Positions 13,201-27,500 of a stretch of DNA of 64,000 bases are shown piece by piece. The stretch comes from Chionomys nivalis. Taxonomy: Eukaryota > Chordata > Mammalia > Rodentia > Cricetidae. The stretch lies in the NCBI RefSeq assembly GCF_950005125.1, contig NC_080097.1:76302601-76366600 (forward strand), written 5' to 3'. Each line of letters begins with the position of its first letter. The stretch's first letter is position 1. The position numbers and the translations under genes are program-made. The notes below the pieces were generated by a model, which was not told where the DNA came from, did no database searches, and saw nothing but the letters and a program-made list of their open reading frames with translations.

Positions 13201-14987
13201 ATTTGACAGTTGCAAACATCTGCTTCTTTACAGAGAAACTCATGTGTGTTTCATACTAAAACTTTTTAAGAAATGAATACACATTCAAAAGAACGTGATT
13301 ATCATTCAAAGCAAAGCTTCTACAGAGGATGGAACACTGATCTCACTTCTAACAAGACTTTGACATTTAGGAAACAATTGAATCTCTTTACCAAGTAACA
13401 CGTGTGTTTCTTACTAAAGCTAATCCTGAAATGAATACACTTTCAAAGGAATGTGATTATCTTTCAAAGTAAAGCTTCTACACAGAAAGGAACACTGATC
13501 TCTCTTCTAACAATACTTTGACATGTCGCAAAAAATGGCCTCTCTTTAGAGAAACACATGTGCGTTTCTTACTAAAGCTATTTATGAAATGAACACCCTT
13601 TCAAAAGAATGTGATTTTCTTTCAAAGTAAACCTGCTACAGAGAAAAGGAATACTGATTTCACTTCAAACAATACTTTGAATGTCGTAAACAACTGCTTC
13701 TCCTTACCAAGATACACATGTGTGTTTCATGCTAAAGCTTTTCAAGAAATGAATACACTTTCAAAAGAATGTGAATATCTTTCAAAGTAAAGCTTGTACA
13801 GAGAAAAGGAATACGGATCTCACTTCTACCAATACTTTAACATGTTCCAAAGAACTGCTTCTCTTTACAGAAAAACACATGTGCTTTTCTTACAAAAGCA
13901 TTTCATGAAATAAATACACATTCAAAAGAACGTTATTATCTTTCAAAGTAAAACTTCTGCAGAGAAAAGGAAAACTAATCTCACTTCTAACAGTAATTTG
14001 ACATGTCGCAAACATCTGCTTCTCTTTACAGAGAAACACATGTGCGTTTCTTACTAAAGCTTTTCAAGATATGAATACACTTTCAAAAGAACATGTTTAT
14101 ATTTCAAAACAAAGATTCTACAGAGAAAAGGAACACTGATCTCACTTCTAACAATACTTTGACATGTCGTAAACAATGGCTTCTCTTTACAAGGAACAGT
14201 TGTGCGTTTCTTACTTAAGTTATTTATGAAATGAATACACTTTCAAAGAATGTGATTATCTTTCAAAGTAAAGTTTCTAAAGAGAAATGAATACTGATTT
14301 CACTTCTAACAAGGCTTTGACATGTCAGAAACAACTGCCTTTCCTTACCAAGAAACACATGTGTGTTATTACTAAAGCATTTAAAGAAATAAATACACTT
14401 TCAAAAGAACGTGATTATATTTCAAATTAAAGCTTGCACACAGAAAATGACTACTGATCTCACTTCTAACATGTCGAAAACAACTGCTTCTCCTTACAGA
14501 GAAACACATGTGTGTTTCTTACAAAAGTATTTCATGAAATAAATGCACTTTCAAAAAAACGTGATTATCTTCCAAAGTAAAGCTTCTATAGAGAAAAGGA
14601 ACACTGATCTCACTTCTAAAAAGACTTTGACATGTAGCAAAAACTGCTTCTCTTTACCAAGAAACACATGTGTTTCTTAATAAAGCTTTTCAAGAGATGA
14701 ATACACTTTCAAAAGAACATGATTATATTTCAAAGCAAAGCTTCTACAGAGAAAAGTAACACTGATCTCACTTCTAACAGTAATTTGCCATGTTGCAAAC
14801 AACTGCTTTTCTTTACAAAGAAACACTTTTGCGTTTCTTACTAAAGCTATTTTTGAAATGAACTCTTTCAAAACAATGTGATTATCTTCCAAAGTAAAGC
14901 TTCTACAGAGAAAAGGAAAACTGATCTCACTTCAAACAGTAATAGATATGTCGGAAAAATCTGCTTCTCTATAAGGAGAAGCACATG
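10216..14987. repeat. HOR unit 3: standard 30-mer (4772 bp)
   Basis: Full 30 monomers. Variants include TATACATTTTC near 11206 (shared with unit 5), ATGTCGC instead of ATGCCGC in monomer 11 near 11931, GCGATTCTTAC near 12131 (shared with units 7 and 8), GATCTCCCTTC near 12384 (shared with 8, 9 and 11-14), and AATACTGATTTCAC near 14288. It therefore combines markers from several other units. Confidence 0.95.
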
Positions 14988-17900
14988 TGCATTTCTTAAT
15001 AAAGCTTTTCCTAAAATGAATACACTTTAAAAAGAACGTGATTATATTTAAAAGCAAAGATTCTACAGAGAAAAGGAACACGGATCTCACTTCTAACAAG
15101 CCTTTGACATGTCACAAAGAACTGCTTTGCTTTACAGAAAAAGACATGTGCGTTTCTTACTAAAGCATTTCAAGAAATGAATACACTTTCAAAAGAATGT
15201 GATTATCTTTCAAATAAAGCTTCTACAGAGAAAAGGAATACTGATCTCACTTCAAACAATACTTTGACATGTCGCAAACAATTGCTTCTCTTTAACAAGA
15301 TACACGTGTGTTTCTTAGTAAAGCTTTTCAAGAAATGAATACACTTTCAAAAGAACGTGATTATATTTCAAAGCATAGCTTCTACAGAGAAAAGGAACAC
15401 TGATCTCACTTCTAACAGTAATTTGACATGTCGCAAACAACTTTTCTTTACACAGAAAGACGTGTGTTTCTTACTAAAGCTATTTATAAAATGAATACAC
15501 TTTCCAAAGAATGTGACTTTCTTTCAAAGTAAAGCTTCTACGGAGAAAAGGAACATTGATATCACTTCTAACAATAATTTGACACGTCGCAAACAACTGC
15601 TTCTCTTTACAGGGAAACACATGTGTGTTTCTTCCTAAAGCTTTTCATGAAATGAATACACTTTGAAATAAATGTGATTATCTTTCAAAGTAAAGCTTCT
15701 ACAGAGAAAGGAACACTTATCTCTCTTCCAAAAATACTTTGACATGTCGCAAAAAATGGCTTTTCTTTACAGAGAAACAGTTGTGCGTTTCTTACTAAAG
15801 CTATTTTTGAAATGAATACACTTTCAAAACAATGAGATTATCTTTCAAAGTAAAGCTTGTAGAGAGAAAAGAAAACTGTTCTCATTTTTAACAGTAATTT
15901 GACATGTCACAAACAACTGCTTTTCTTTAGAGAGAAATACATGTATGTTTCTTACTAAAGATTTTCAAGAAATGTATACACTTTCAAAAGAACGTGATTA
16001 TCTTTCAAATTAAAGCTTGTACAGAGAAAAGGAATATTGATCTCACTTCAAACAATATTTTGACATGTCCCAAACAACTGCTTCTCCTAACCAAGTAACA
16101 CATGTGCTTTGCTTACTAAAGTTTTAAAGAAATGAATACACTTTTAAAAGAACATGATTATATTTCAAAGCAGAGTTTCTACAGAGAATGGAACACTGAT
16201 CTCACTTCTAACAATACTTTGACATGTCGCAAACAACTGCTTCTCTTTACAGAGAAACACTTGTGCGTTTCTTACTAAAGCTATTAATGAAATGAATACA
16301 CTTTCAGAAGAATATGATTATCTTTCAAAGTAAAGTTGTACAGAGAAAGGTAAACTGATCTCACTTCTAACAATACTTTGACATGTCGCAAACAACTGCT
16401 TCTCTTTACCAAGAAACACATGTGTTTCTAACTAAAGCTGTTCAAGAAATGTATACACTTTCAAAAGAATGTGATTATCCTTCAAAGTAAAGCTTGTACA
16501 AAGAAAAGGAACACTGATATCACTTCTAACAAGACGTTGACATGTCGCAAAAAACTGCTTCTCTTTATCAAGAAACACATGTGTGTTAGTTACTAAAGCT
16601 TTTCAGGAAATGAATACACTTTCAAAAGAATGTGATTATCTTTCAAAGTAAATCTTGTACCTAGAAAAGGAATATTGACCTCACTTCAAACAACACTTTG
16701 ACATGCCGCAAACAACTGCTTCTCCTTACCAAGTAACACAAGTGCGTTTTAACTAAAGCTTTTCAGGAAAGAATACAGTTTCAAAATAGCGTGATTATCT
16801 TTCAATGTAAAGCTTGTACAGAGAAAAGGAACACTGATCTCACTAATAACAATACTTTGACATGTCGCAAAAAATGGCCTCTCTTTACAGAGAAACACAT
16901 GTGCGTTTCTTACTAAAGCTATTTATGAAATAAATACACTTTCAAAGAATGTGGTTATCTTTCAAATTAAAGCTTCTACAGAGAAAAGCAACACTGATCT
17001 CAGGTCTAATAGGACGTTGACATGTCGCAAACAACTGCTTCTCATTACCAAGAAACACATGTGCGTTTCTTACTAAAGTTTTTAAAGAAATGAATACACT
17101 TTTTAAAGAACCAATTGTATTTCAAAGCAAAGCTTCTACAGAGAATGGAACACTGATCTCACTTCTAACAATACTTTGACATGTCGCAAACAACAGCTTC
17201 TCTTTACAGAGAAACACTTGTGCGTTTCTTACTAAAGCTATTAATGAAATGAATACACTTTCAAAGAATGTGATTATCTTTCAAAGTAAAGCTTCTACAG
17301 AGAAATGAATACTGATCACACTTCTAACAAGACTTTGACATGTCAGAAACAACTGCTTCTCTTTACCAAGACACACATGAGCATTATTACTAAAGCATTT
17401 CTAGAAATGAATACACTTTCAAAAGAACGTGACTATATTTCAAAATAAAGCTTCCACAGAGAAAATGAACACTGATCTCACTTCTAACAAGGCTTTGACA
17501 TGTCAGAAACAACTGCCTTTCCTTACCAAGAAACACATGTGTGTTATTACTAAAGCATTTAAAGAAATAAATACACTTTCAAAAGAACGTGATTATATTT
17601 CAAATTAAAGCTTGCACACAGAAAATGACTACTGATCTCACTTCTAACAATACTTTGACATGTCGAAAACAACTGCTTCTCCTTACAGAGAAACACATGT
17701 GTGTTTCTTACAAAAGTATTTCATGAAATAAATGCACTTTCAAAAAAACGTGATTATCTTCCAAAGTAAAGCTTCTATAGAGAAAAGGAACACTGATCTC
17801 ACTTCTCAAAAGACTTTGACATGTAGCAAAAACTGCTTCTCTTTACCAAGAAACACATGTGTTTCTTAATAAAGCTTTTCAAGAGATGAATACACTTTCA

Positions 17901-18176
17901 AAAGAACATGATTATATTTCAAAGCAAAGCTTCTACAGAGAAAAGTAACACTGATCTCACTTCTAACAGTAATTTGCCATGTTGCAAACAACTGCTTTTC
18001 TTTACAAAGAAACACTTTTGCGTTTCTTACTAAAGCTATTTTTGAAATGAACTCTTTCAAAACAATGTGATTATCTTCCAAAGTAAAGCTTCTACAGAGA
18101 AAAGGAAAACTGATCTCACTTCAAACAGTAATAGATATGTCGGAAAAATCTGCTTCTCTATAAGGAGAAGCACATG
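14988..18176. repeat. HOR unit 4: 20-mer deletion derivative (3189 bp)
   Basis: Lacks the ten monomers between the mid-point of monomer 16 and the mid-point of monomer 26. Relative to a 4772-bp unit, 1594 bp are missing, while an 11-bp segment (ATACTTTGACA, 17650-17660) absent from all 30-mers here is present, giving 3189 bp. It carries GTATTTCAAAG near 17118 (with units 5 and 10), CACGTGTGTTTC near 15303 (with 11 and 12) and ATATTTAAAAGC (with 6, 7 and 11). Confidence 0.95.
17380..17539. repeat. Hybrid monomer 16/26 in unit 4
   Basis: The left side (CTTCCACAGAGAAAATGAAC) is from monomer 16. The right side (AAGGCTTTGACATGTCAG) is from monomer 26. The junction falls at or before position 17488 inside the shared GAACACTGATCTCACTTCTA stretch. 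The same hybrid recurs in units 5, 6 and 10. Confidence 0.92.
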
Positions 18177-21100
18177 TGCATTTCTTAATAAAGCTTTTCC
18201 TAAAATGAATACACTTTAAAAAGAACGTGATTATATCTAAAAGCAAAGATTCTACAGAGAAAAGGAACACGGATCTCACTTCTAACAAGCCTTTGACATG
18301 TCACAAAGAACTGCTTTGCTTTACAGAAAAAGACATGTGCGTTTCTTACTAAAGCATTTCAAGAAATGAATACACTTTCAAAAGAATGTGATTATCTTTC
18401 AAATAAAGCTTCTACAGAGAAAAGGAATACTGATCTCACTTCAAACAATACTTTGACATGTCGCAAACAATTGCTTCTCTTTAACAAGATACACGTGGGT
18501 TTCTTAGTAAAGCTTTTCAAGAAATGAATACACTTTCAAAAGAACGTGATTATATTTCAAAGCATAGCTTCTACAGAGAAAAGGAACACTGATCTCACTT
18601 CTAACAGTAATTTGACATGTCGCAAACAACTTTTCTTTACACAGAAAGACGTGTGTTTCTTACTAAAGCTATTTATAAAATGAATACACTTTCCAAAGAA
18701 TGTGACTTTCTTTCAAAGTAAAGCTTCTACGGAGAAAAGGAACATTGATATCACTTCTAACAATAATTTGACACGTCGCAAACAACTGCTTCTCTTTACA
18801 GGGAAACACATGTGTGTTTCTTCCTAAAGCTTTTCATGAAATGAATACACTTTGAAATAAATGTGATTATCTTTCAAAGTAAAGCTTCTACAGAGAAAGG
18901 AACACTTATCTCTCTTCCAAAAATACTTTGACATGTCGCAAAAAATGGCTTTTCTTTACAGAGAAACAGTTGTGCGTTTCTTACTAAAGCTATTTTTGAA
19001 ATGAATACACTTTCAAAACAATGAGATTATCTTTCAAAGTAAAGCTTGTAGAGAGAAAAGAAAACTGTTCTCATTTTTAACAGTAATTTGACATGTCACA
19101 AACAACTGCTTTTCTTTAGAGAGAAATACATGTATGTTTCTTACTAAAGATTTTCAAGAAATGTATACATTTTCAAAAGAACGTGATTATCTTTCAAATT
19201 AAAGCTTGTACAGAGAAAAGGAATATTGATCTCACTTCAAACAATATTTTGACATGTCCCAAACAACTGCTTCTCCTAACCAAGTAACACATGTGCTTTG
19301 CTTACTAAAGTTTTAAAGAAATGAATACACTTTTAAAAGAACATGATTATATTTCAAAGCAGAGTTTCTACAGAGAATGGAACACTGATCTCACTTCTAA
19401 CAATACTTTGACATGTCGCAAACAACTGCTTCTCTTTACAGAGAAACACTTGTGCGTTTCTTACTAAAGCTATTAATGAAATGAATACACTTTCAGAAGA
19501 ATATGATTATCTTTCAAAGTAAAGTTGTACAGAGAAAGGTAAACTGATCTCACTTCTAACAATACTTTGACATGTCGCAAACAACTGCTTCTCTTTACCA
19601 AGAAACACATGTGTTTCTAACTAAAGCTGTTCAAGAAATGTATACACTTTCAAAAGAATGTGATTATCCTTCAAAGTAAAGCTTGTACAAAGAAAAGGAA
19701 CACTGATATCACTTCTAACAAGACGTTGACATGTCGCAAAAAACTGCTTCTCTTTATCAAGAAACACATGTGTGTTAGTTACTAAAGCTTTTCAGGAAAT
19801 GAATACACTTTCAAAAGAATGTGATTATCTTTCAAAGTAAATCTTGTACCTAGAAAAGGAATATTGACCTCACTTCAAACAACACTTTGACATGCCGCAA
19901 ACAACTGCTTCTCCTTACCAAGTAACACAAGTGCGTTTTAACTAAAGCTTTTCAGGAAAGAATACAGTTTCAAAATAGCGTGATTATCTTTCAATGTAAA
20001 GCTTGTACAGAGAAAAGGAACACTGATCTCACTAATAACAATACTTTGACATGTCGCAAAAAATGGCCTCTCTTTACAGAGAAACACATGTGCGTTTCTT
20101 ACTAAAGCTATTTATGAAATAAATACACTTTCAAAGAATGTGGTTATCTTTCAAATTAAAGCTTCTACAGAGAAAAGCAACACTGATCTCAGGTCTAATA
20201 GGACGTTGACATGTCGCAAACAACTGCTTCTCATTACCAAGAAACACATGTGCGTTTCTTACTAAAGTTTTTAAAGAAATGAATACACTTTTTAAAGAAC
20301 CAATTGTATTTCAAAGCAAAGCTTCTACAGAGAATGGAACACTGATCTCACTTCTAACAATACTTTGACATGTCGCAAACAACAGCTTCTCTTTACAGAG
20401 AAACACTTGTGCGTTTCTTACTAAAGCTATTAATGAAATGAATACACTTTCAAAGAATGTGATTATCTTTCAAAGTAAAGCTTCTACAGAGAAATGAATA
20501 CTGATCACACTTCTAACAAGACTTTGACATGTCAGAAACAACTGCTTCTCTTTACCAAGACACACATGAGCATTATTACTAAAGCATTTCTAGAAATGAA
20601 TACACTTTCAAAAGAACGTGACTATATTTCAAAATAAAGCTTCCACAGAGAAAATGAACACTGATCTCACTTCTAACAAGGCTTTGACATGTCAGAAACA
20701 ACTGCCTTTCCTTACCAAGAAACACATGTGTGTTATTACTAAAGCATTTAAAGAAATAAATACACTTTCAAAAGAACGTGATTATATTTCAAATTAAAGC
20801 TTGCACACAGAAAATGACTACTGATCTCACTTCTAACAATACTTTGACATGTCGAAAACAACTGCTTCTCCTTACAGAGAAACACATGTGTGTTTCTTAC
20901 AAAAGTATTTCATGAAATAAATGCACTTTCAAAAAAACGTGATTATCTTCCAAAGTAAAGCTTCTATAGAGAAAAGGAACACTGATCTCACTTCTCAAAA
21001 GACTTTGACATGTAGCAAAAACTGCTTCTCTTTACCAAGAAACACATGTGTTTCTTAATAAAGCTTTTCAAGAGATGAATACACTTTCAAAAGAACATGA

Positions 21101-21365
21101 TTATATTTCAAAGCAAAGCTTCTACAGAGAAAAGTAACACTGATCTCACTTCTAACAGTAATTTGCCATGTTGCAAACAACTGCTTTTCTTTACAAAGAA
21201 ACACTTTTGCGTTTCTTACTAAAGCTATTTTTGAAATGAACTCTTTCAAAACAATGTGATTATCTTCCAAAGTAAAGCTTCTACAGAGAAAAGGAAAACT
21301 GATCTCACTTCAAACAGTAATAGATATGTCGGAAAAATCTGCTTCTCTATAAGGAGAAGCACATG
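18177..21365. repeat. HOR unit 5: 20-mer deletion derivative (3189 bp)
   Basis: Same structure as unit 4, with the identical 16/26 hybrid monomer at about 20569-20728 and the retained 11-bp ATACTTTGACA segment. It shares GTATTTCAAAG with units 4 and 10, and the otherwise rare TATACATTTTC near 19166 with unit 3. Confidence 0.95.
20569..20728. repeat. Hybrid monomer 16/26 in unit 5
   Basis: Same junction as in unit 4, with the last shared base at 20677. Identity of the breakpoint indicates that the 20-mers descend from one deletion that was then amplified. Confidence 0.92.
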
Positions 21366-24300
21366 TGCATTTCTTAATAAAGCTTTTCCTAAAATGAATA
21401 CGCTTTAAAAAGAACGTGATTATATTTAAAAGCAAAGATTCTACAGAGAAAAGGAACACGGATCTCACTTCTAACAAGCCTTTGACATGTCACAAAGAAC
21501 TGCTTTGCTTTACAGAAAAAGACATGTGCGTTTCTTACTAAAGCATTTCAAGAAATGAATACACTTTCAAAAGAATGTGATTATCTTTCAAATAAAGCTT
21601 CTACAGAGAAAAGGAATACTGATCTCACTTCAAACAATACTTTGACATGTCGCAAACAATTGCTTCTCTTTAACAAGATACACGTGGGTTTCTTAGTAAA
21701 GCTTTTCAAGAAATGAATACACTTTCAAAAGAACGTGATTATATTTCAAAGCATAGCTTCTACAGAGAAAAGGAACACTGATCTCACTTCTAACAGTAAT
21801 TTGACATGTCGCAAACAACTTTTCTTTACACAGAAAGACGTGTGTTTCTTACTAAAGCTATTTATAAAATGAATACACTTTCCAAAGAATGTGACTTTCT
21901 TTCAAAGTAAAGCTTCTACGGAGAAAAGGAACATTGATATCACTTCTAACAATAATTTGACACGTCGCAAACAACTGCTTCTCTTTACAGGGAAACACAT
22001 GTGTGTTTCTTCCTAAAGCTTTTCATGAAATGAATACACTTTGAAATAAATGTGATTATCTTTCAAAGTAAAGCTTCTACAGAGAAAGGAACACTTATCT
22101 CTCTTCCAAAAATACTTTGACATGTCGCAAAAAATGGCTTTTCTTTACAGAGAAACAGTTGTGCGTTTCTTACTAAAGCTATTTTTGAAATGAATACACT
22201 TTCAAAACAATGAGATTATCTTTCAAAGTAAAGCTTGTAGAGAGAAAAGAAAACTGTTCTCATTTTTAACAGTAATTTGACATGTCACAAACAACTGCTT
22301 TTCTTTAGAGAGAAATACATGTATGTTTCTTACTAAAGATTTTCAAGAAATGTATACACTTTCAAAAGAACGTGATTATCTTTCAAATTAAAGCTTGTAC
22401 AGAGAAAAGGAATATTGATCTCACTTCAAACAATATTTTGACATGTCCCAAACAACTGCTTCTCCTAACCAAGTAACACATGTGCTTTGCTTACTAAAGT
22501 TTTAAAGAAATGAATACACTTTTAAAAGAACATGATTATATTTCAAAGCAGAGTTTCTACAGAGAATGGAACACTGATCTCACTTCTAACAATACTTTGA
22601 CATGTCGCAAACAACTGCTTCTCTTTACAGAGAAACACTTGTGCGTTTCTTACTAAAGCTATTAATGAAATGAATACACTTTCAGAAGAATATGATTATC
22701 TTTCAAAGTAAAGTTGTACAGAGAAAGGTAAACTGATCTCACTTCTAACAATACTTTGACATGTCGCAAACAACTGCTTCTCTTTACCAAGAAACACATG
22801 TGTTTCTAACTAAAGCTGTTCAAGAAATGTATACACTTTCAAAAGAATGTGATTATCCTTCAAAGTAAAGCTTGTACAAAGAAAAGGAACACTGATATCA
22901 CTTCTAACAAGACGTTGACATGTCGCAAAAAACTGCTTCTCTTTATCAAGAAACACATGTGTGTTAGTTACTAAAGCTTTTCAGGAAATGAATACACTTT
23001 CAAAAGAATGTGATTATCTTTCAAAGTAAATCTTGTACCTAGAAAAGGAATATTGACCTCACTTCAAACAACACTTTGACATGCCGCAAACAACTGCTTC
23101 TCCTTACCAAGTAACACAAGTGCGTTTTAACTAAAGCTTTTCAGGAAAGAATACAGTTTCAAAATAGCGTGATTATCTTTCAATGTAAAGCTTGTACAGA
23201 GAAAAGGAACACTGATCTCACTAATAACAATACTTTGACATGTCGCAAAAAATGGCCTCTCTTTACAGAGAAACACATGTGCGTTTCTTACTAAAGCTAT
23301 TTATGAAATAAATACACTTTCAAAGAATGTGGTTATCTTTCAAATTAAAGCTTCTACAGAGAAAAGCAACACTGATCTCAGGTCTAATAGGACGTTGACA
23401 TGTCGCAAACAACTGCTTCTCATTACCAAGAAACACATGTGCGTTTCTTACTAAAGTTTTTAAAGAAATGAATACACTTTTTAAAGAACCAATTGTATTG
23501 CAAAGCAAAGCTTCTACAGAGAATGGAACACTGATCTCACTTCTAACAATACTTTGACATGTCGCAAACAACAGCTTCTCTTTACAGAGAAACACTTGTG
23601 CGTTTCTTACTAAAGCTATTAATGAAATGAATACACTTTCAAAGAATGTGATTATCTTTCAAAGTAAAGCTTCTACAGAGAAATGAATACTGATCACACT
23701 TCTAACAAGACTTTGACATGTCAGAAACAACTGCTTCTCTTTACCAAGACACACATGAGCATTATTACTAAAGCATTTCTAGAAATGAATACACTTTCAA
23801 AAGAACGTGACTATATTTCAAAATAAAGCTTCCACAGAGAAAATGAACACTGATCTCACTTCTAACAAGGCTTTGACATGTCAGAAACAACTGCCTTTCC
23901 TTACCAAGAAACACATGTGTGTTATTACTAAAGCATTTAAAGAAATAAATACACTTTCAAAAGAACGTGATTATATTTCAAATTAAAGCTTGCACACAGA
24001 AAATGACTACTGATCTCACTTCTAACAATACTTTGACATGTCGAAAACAACTGCTTCTCCTTACAGAGAAACACATGTGTGTTTCTTACAAAAGTATTTC
24101 ATGAAATAAATGCACTTTCAAAAAAACGTGATTATCTTCCAAAGTAAAGCTTCTATAGAGAAAAGGAACACTGATCTCACTTCTCAAAAGACTTTGACAT
24201 GTAGCAAAAACTGCTTCTCTTTACCAAGAAACACATGTGTTTCTTAATAAAGCTTTTCAAGAGATGAATACACTTTCAAAAGAACATGATTATATTTCAA

Positions 24301-24554
24301 AGCAAAGCTTCTACAGAGAAAAGTAACACTGATCTCACTTCTAACAGTAATTTGCCATGTTGCAAACAACTGCTTTTCTTTACAAAGAAACACTTTTGCG
24401 TTTCTTACTAAAGCTATTTTTGAAATGAACTCTTTCAAAACAATGTGATTATCTTCCAAAGTAAAGCTTCTACAGAGAAAAGGAAAACTGATCTCACTTC
24501 AAACAGTAATAGATATGTCGGAAAAATCTGCTTCTCTATAAGGAGAAGCACATG
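21366..24554. repeat. HOR unit 6: 20-mer deletion derivative (3189 bp)
   Basis: Third consecutive 20-mer. Unlike units 4, 5 and 10 it has GTATTGCAAAG near 23497, as in the 30-mers. Its first monomer has the private TACGCTTT (near 21399) shared only with the following unit 7, so the left end of unit 7 matches this 20-mer rather than other 30-mers. Confidence 0.95.
23758..23917. repeat. Hybrid monomer 16/26 in unit 6
   Basis: Monomer 16 left part followed by AAGGCTTTG of monomer 26, with the same junction as in units 4, 5 and 10. Confidence 0.92.
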
Positions 24555-27500
24555 TGCATTTCTTAATAAAGCTTTTCCTAAAATGAATACGCTTTAAAAA
24601 GAACGTGATTATATTTAAAAGCAAAGATTCTACAGAGAAAAGGAACACGGATCTCACTTCTAACAAGCCTTTGACATGTCACAAAGAACTGCTTTGCTTT
24701 ACAGAAAAAGACATGTGCGTTTCTTACTAAAGCATTTCAAGAAATGAATACACTTTCAAAAGAATGTGATTATCTTTCAAATAAAGCTTCTACAGAGAAA
24801 AGGAATACTGATCTCACTTCAAACAATACTTTGACATGTCGCAAACAATTGCTTCTCTTTAACAAGATACACGTGGGTTTCTTAGTAAAGCTTTTCAAGA
24901 AATGAATACACTTTCAAAAGAACGTGATTATATTTCAAAGCATAGCTTCTACAGAGAAAAGGAACACTGATCTCACTTCTAACAGTAATTTGACATGTCG
25001 CAAACAACTTTTCTTTACACAGAAAGACGTGTGTTTCTTACTAAAGCTATTTATAAAATGAATACACTTTCCAAAGAATGTGACTTTCTTTCAAAGTAAA
25101 GCTTCTACGGAGAAAAGGAACATTGATATCACTTCTAACAATAATTTGACACGTCGCAAACAACTGCTTCTCTTTACAGGGAAACACATGTGTGTTTCTT
25201 CCTAAAGCTTTTCATGAAATGAATACACTTTGAAATAAATGTGATTATCTTTCAAAGTAAAGCTTCTACAGAGAAAGGAACACTTATCTCTCTTCCAAAA
25301 ATACTTTGACATGTCGCAAAAAATGGCTTTTCTTTACAGAGAAACAGTTGTGCGTTTCTTACTAAAGCTATTTTTGAAATGAATACACTTTCAAAACAAT
25401 GAGATTATCTTTCAAAGTAAAGCTTGTAGAGAGAAAAGAAAACTGTTCTCATTTTTAACAGTAATTTGACATGTCACAAACAACTGCTTTTCTTTAGAGA
25501 GAAATACATGTATGTTTCTTACTAAAGATTTTCAAGAAATGTATACACTTTCAAAAGAACGTGATTATCTTTCAAATTAAAGCTTGTACAGAGAAAAGGA
25601 ATATTGATCTCACTTCAAACAATATTTTGACATGTCCCAAACAACTGCTTCTCCTAACCAAGTAACACATGTGCTTTGCTTACTAAAGTTTTAAAGAAAT
25701 GAATACACTTTTAAAAGAACATGATTATATTTCAAAGCAGAGTTTCTACAGAGAATGGAACACTGATCTCACTTCTAACAATACTTTGACATGTCGCAAA
25801 CAACTGCTTCTCTTTACAGAGAAACACTTGTGCGTTTCTTACTAAAGCTATTAATGAAATGAATACACTTTCAGAAGAATATGATTATCTTTCAAAGTAA
25901 AGTTGTACAGAGAAAGGTAAACTGATCTCACTTCTAACAATACTTTGACATGTCGCAAACAACTGCTTCTCTTTACCAAGAAACACATGTGTTTCTAACT
26001 AAAGCTGTTCAAGAAATGTATACACTTTCAAAAGAATGTGATTATCCTTCAAAGTAAAGCTTGTACAAAGAAAAGGAACACTGATATCACTTCTAACAAG
26101 ACGTTGACATGTCGCAAAAAACTGCTTCTCTTTATCAAGAAACACATGTGTGTTAGTTACTAAAGCTTTTCAGGAAATGAATACACTTTCAAAAGAATGT
26201 GATTATCTTTCAAAGTAAATCTTGTACCTAGAAAAGGAATATTGACCTCACTTCAAACAACACTTTGACATGCCGCAAACAACTGCTTCTCCTTACCAAG
26301 TAACACAAGTGCGTTTTAACTAAAGCTTTTCAGGAAAGAATACAGTTTCAAAATAGCGTGATTATCTTTCAATGTAAAGCTTGTACAGAGAAAAGGAACA
26401 CTGATCTCACTAATAACAATACTTTGACATGTCGCAAAAAATGGCCTCTCTTTACAGAGAAACACATGTGCGATTCTTACTAAAGCTATTTATGAAATAA
26501 ATACACTTTCAAAGAATGTGGTTATCTTTCAAATTAAAGCTTCTACAGAGAAAAGCAACACTGATCTCAGGTCTAATAGGACGTTGACATGTCGCAAACA
26601 ACTGCTTCTCATTACCAAGAAACACATGTGCGTTTCTTACTAAAGTTTTTAAAGAAATGAATACACTTTTTAAAGAACCAATTGTATTGCAAAGCAAAGC
26701 TTCTACAGAGAATGGAACACTGATCTCACTTCTAACAATACTTTGACATGTCGCAAACAACAGCTTCTCTTTACAGAGAAACACTTGTGCGTTTCTTACT
26801 AAAGCTATTAATGAAATGAATACACTTTCAAAGAATGTGATTATCTTTCAAAGTAAAGCTTCTACAGAGAAATGAATACTGATCACACTTCTAACAAGAC
26901 TTTGACATGTCAGAAACAACTGCTTCTCTTTACCAAGACACACATGAGCATTATTACTAAAGCATTTCTAGAAATGAATACACTTTCAAAAGAACGTGAC
27001 TATATTTCAAAATAAAGCTTCCACAGAGAAAATGAACACTGATCTCACTTCTAACAGTAATTTGACATGTCGAAAAGAAGTGCTTTTCTTTACAGAGAAA
27101 CACATGTACGTTTCTTACTAAAGCTTATCATGAAATGAATACACTTTCAAAAGAATATGATTATACTTCAAAGCAAAGCTTCTACAGAGAAAAGGAACAC
27201 TGATCTCACTTCTAAAAATACTTGACATGTCGGAAAAAACTGCTTCTCTTTACAGAGAAACACATATGCGTTTCTTCCTAATGCTTTTCATGAAATGAAT
27301 ACACTTTGAAAAGAATGTGATTATCTTTCAAAGTAAAGCTTTTACAGAGAAAGGAACACTGATCTCTCTTCTAAAAATACTTTGACATGATGCATAATAC
27401 GGCCTTTCTTTACAGAGAAACAACTGTGCGTTTCTTACTAAAGTTATATATGAAACTAATACACTTTCAAAAAACGTGATTATCTTTCAAAATAAAGCTT

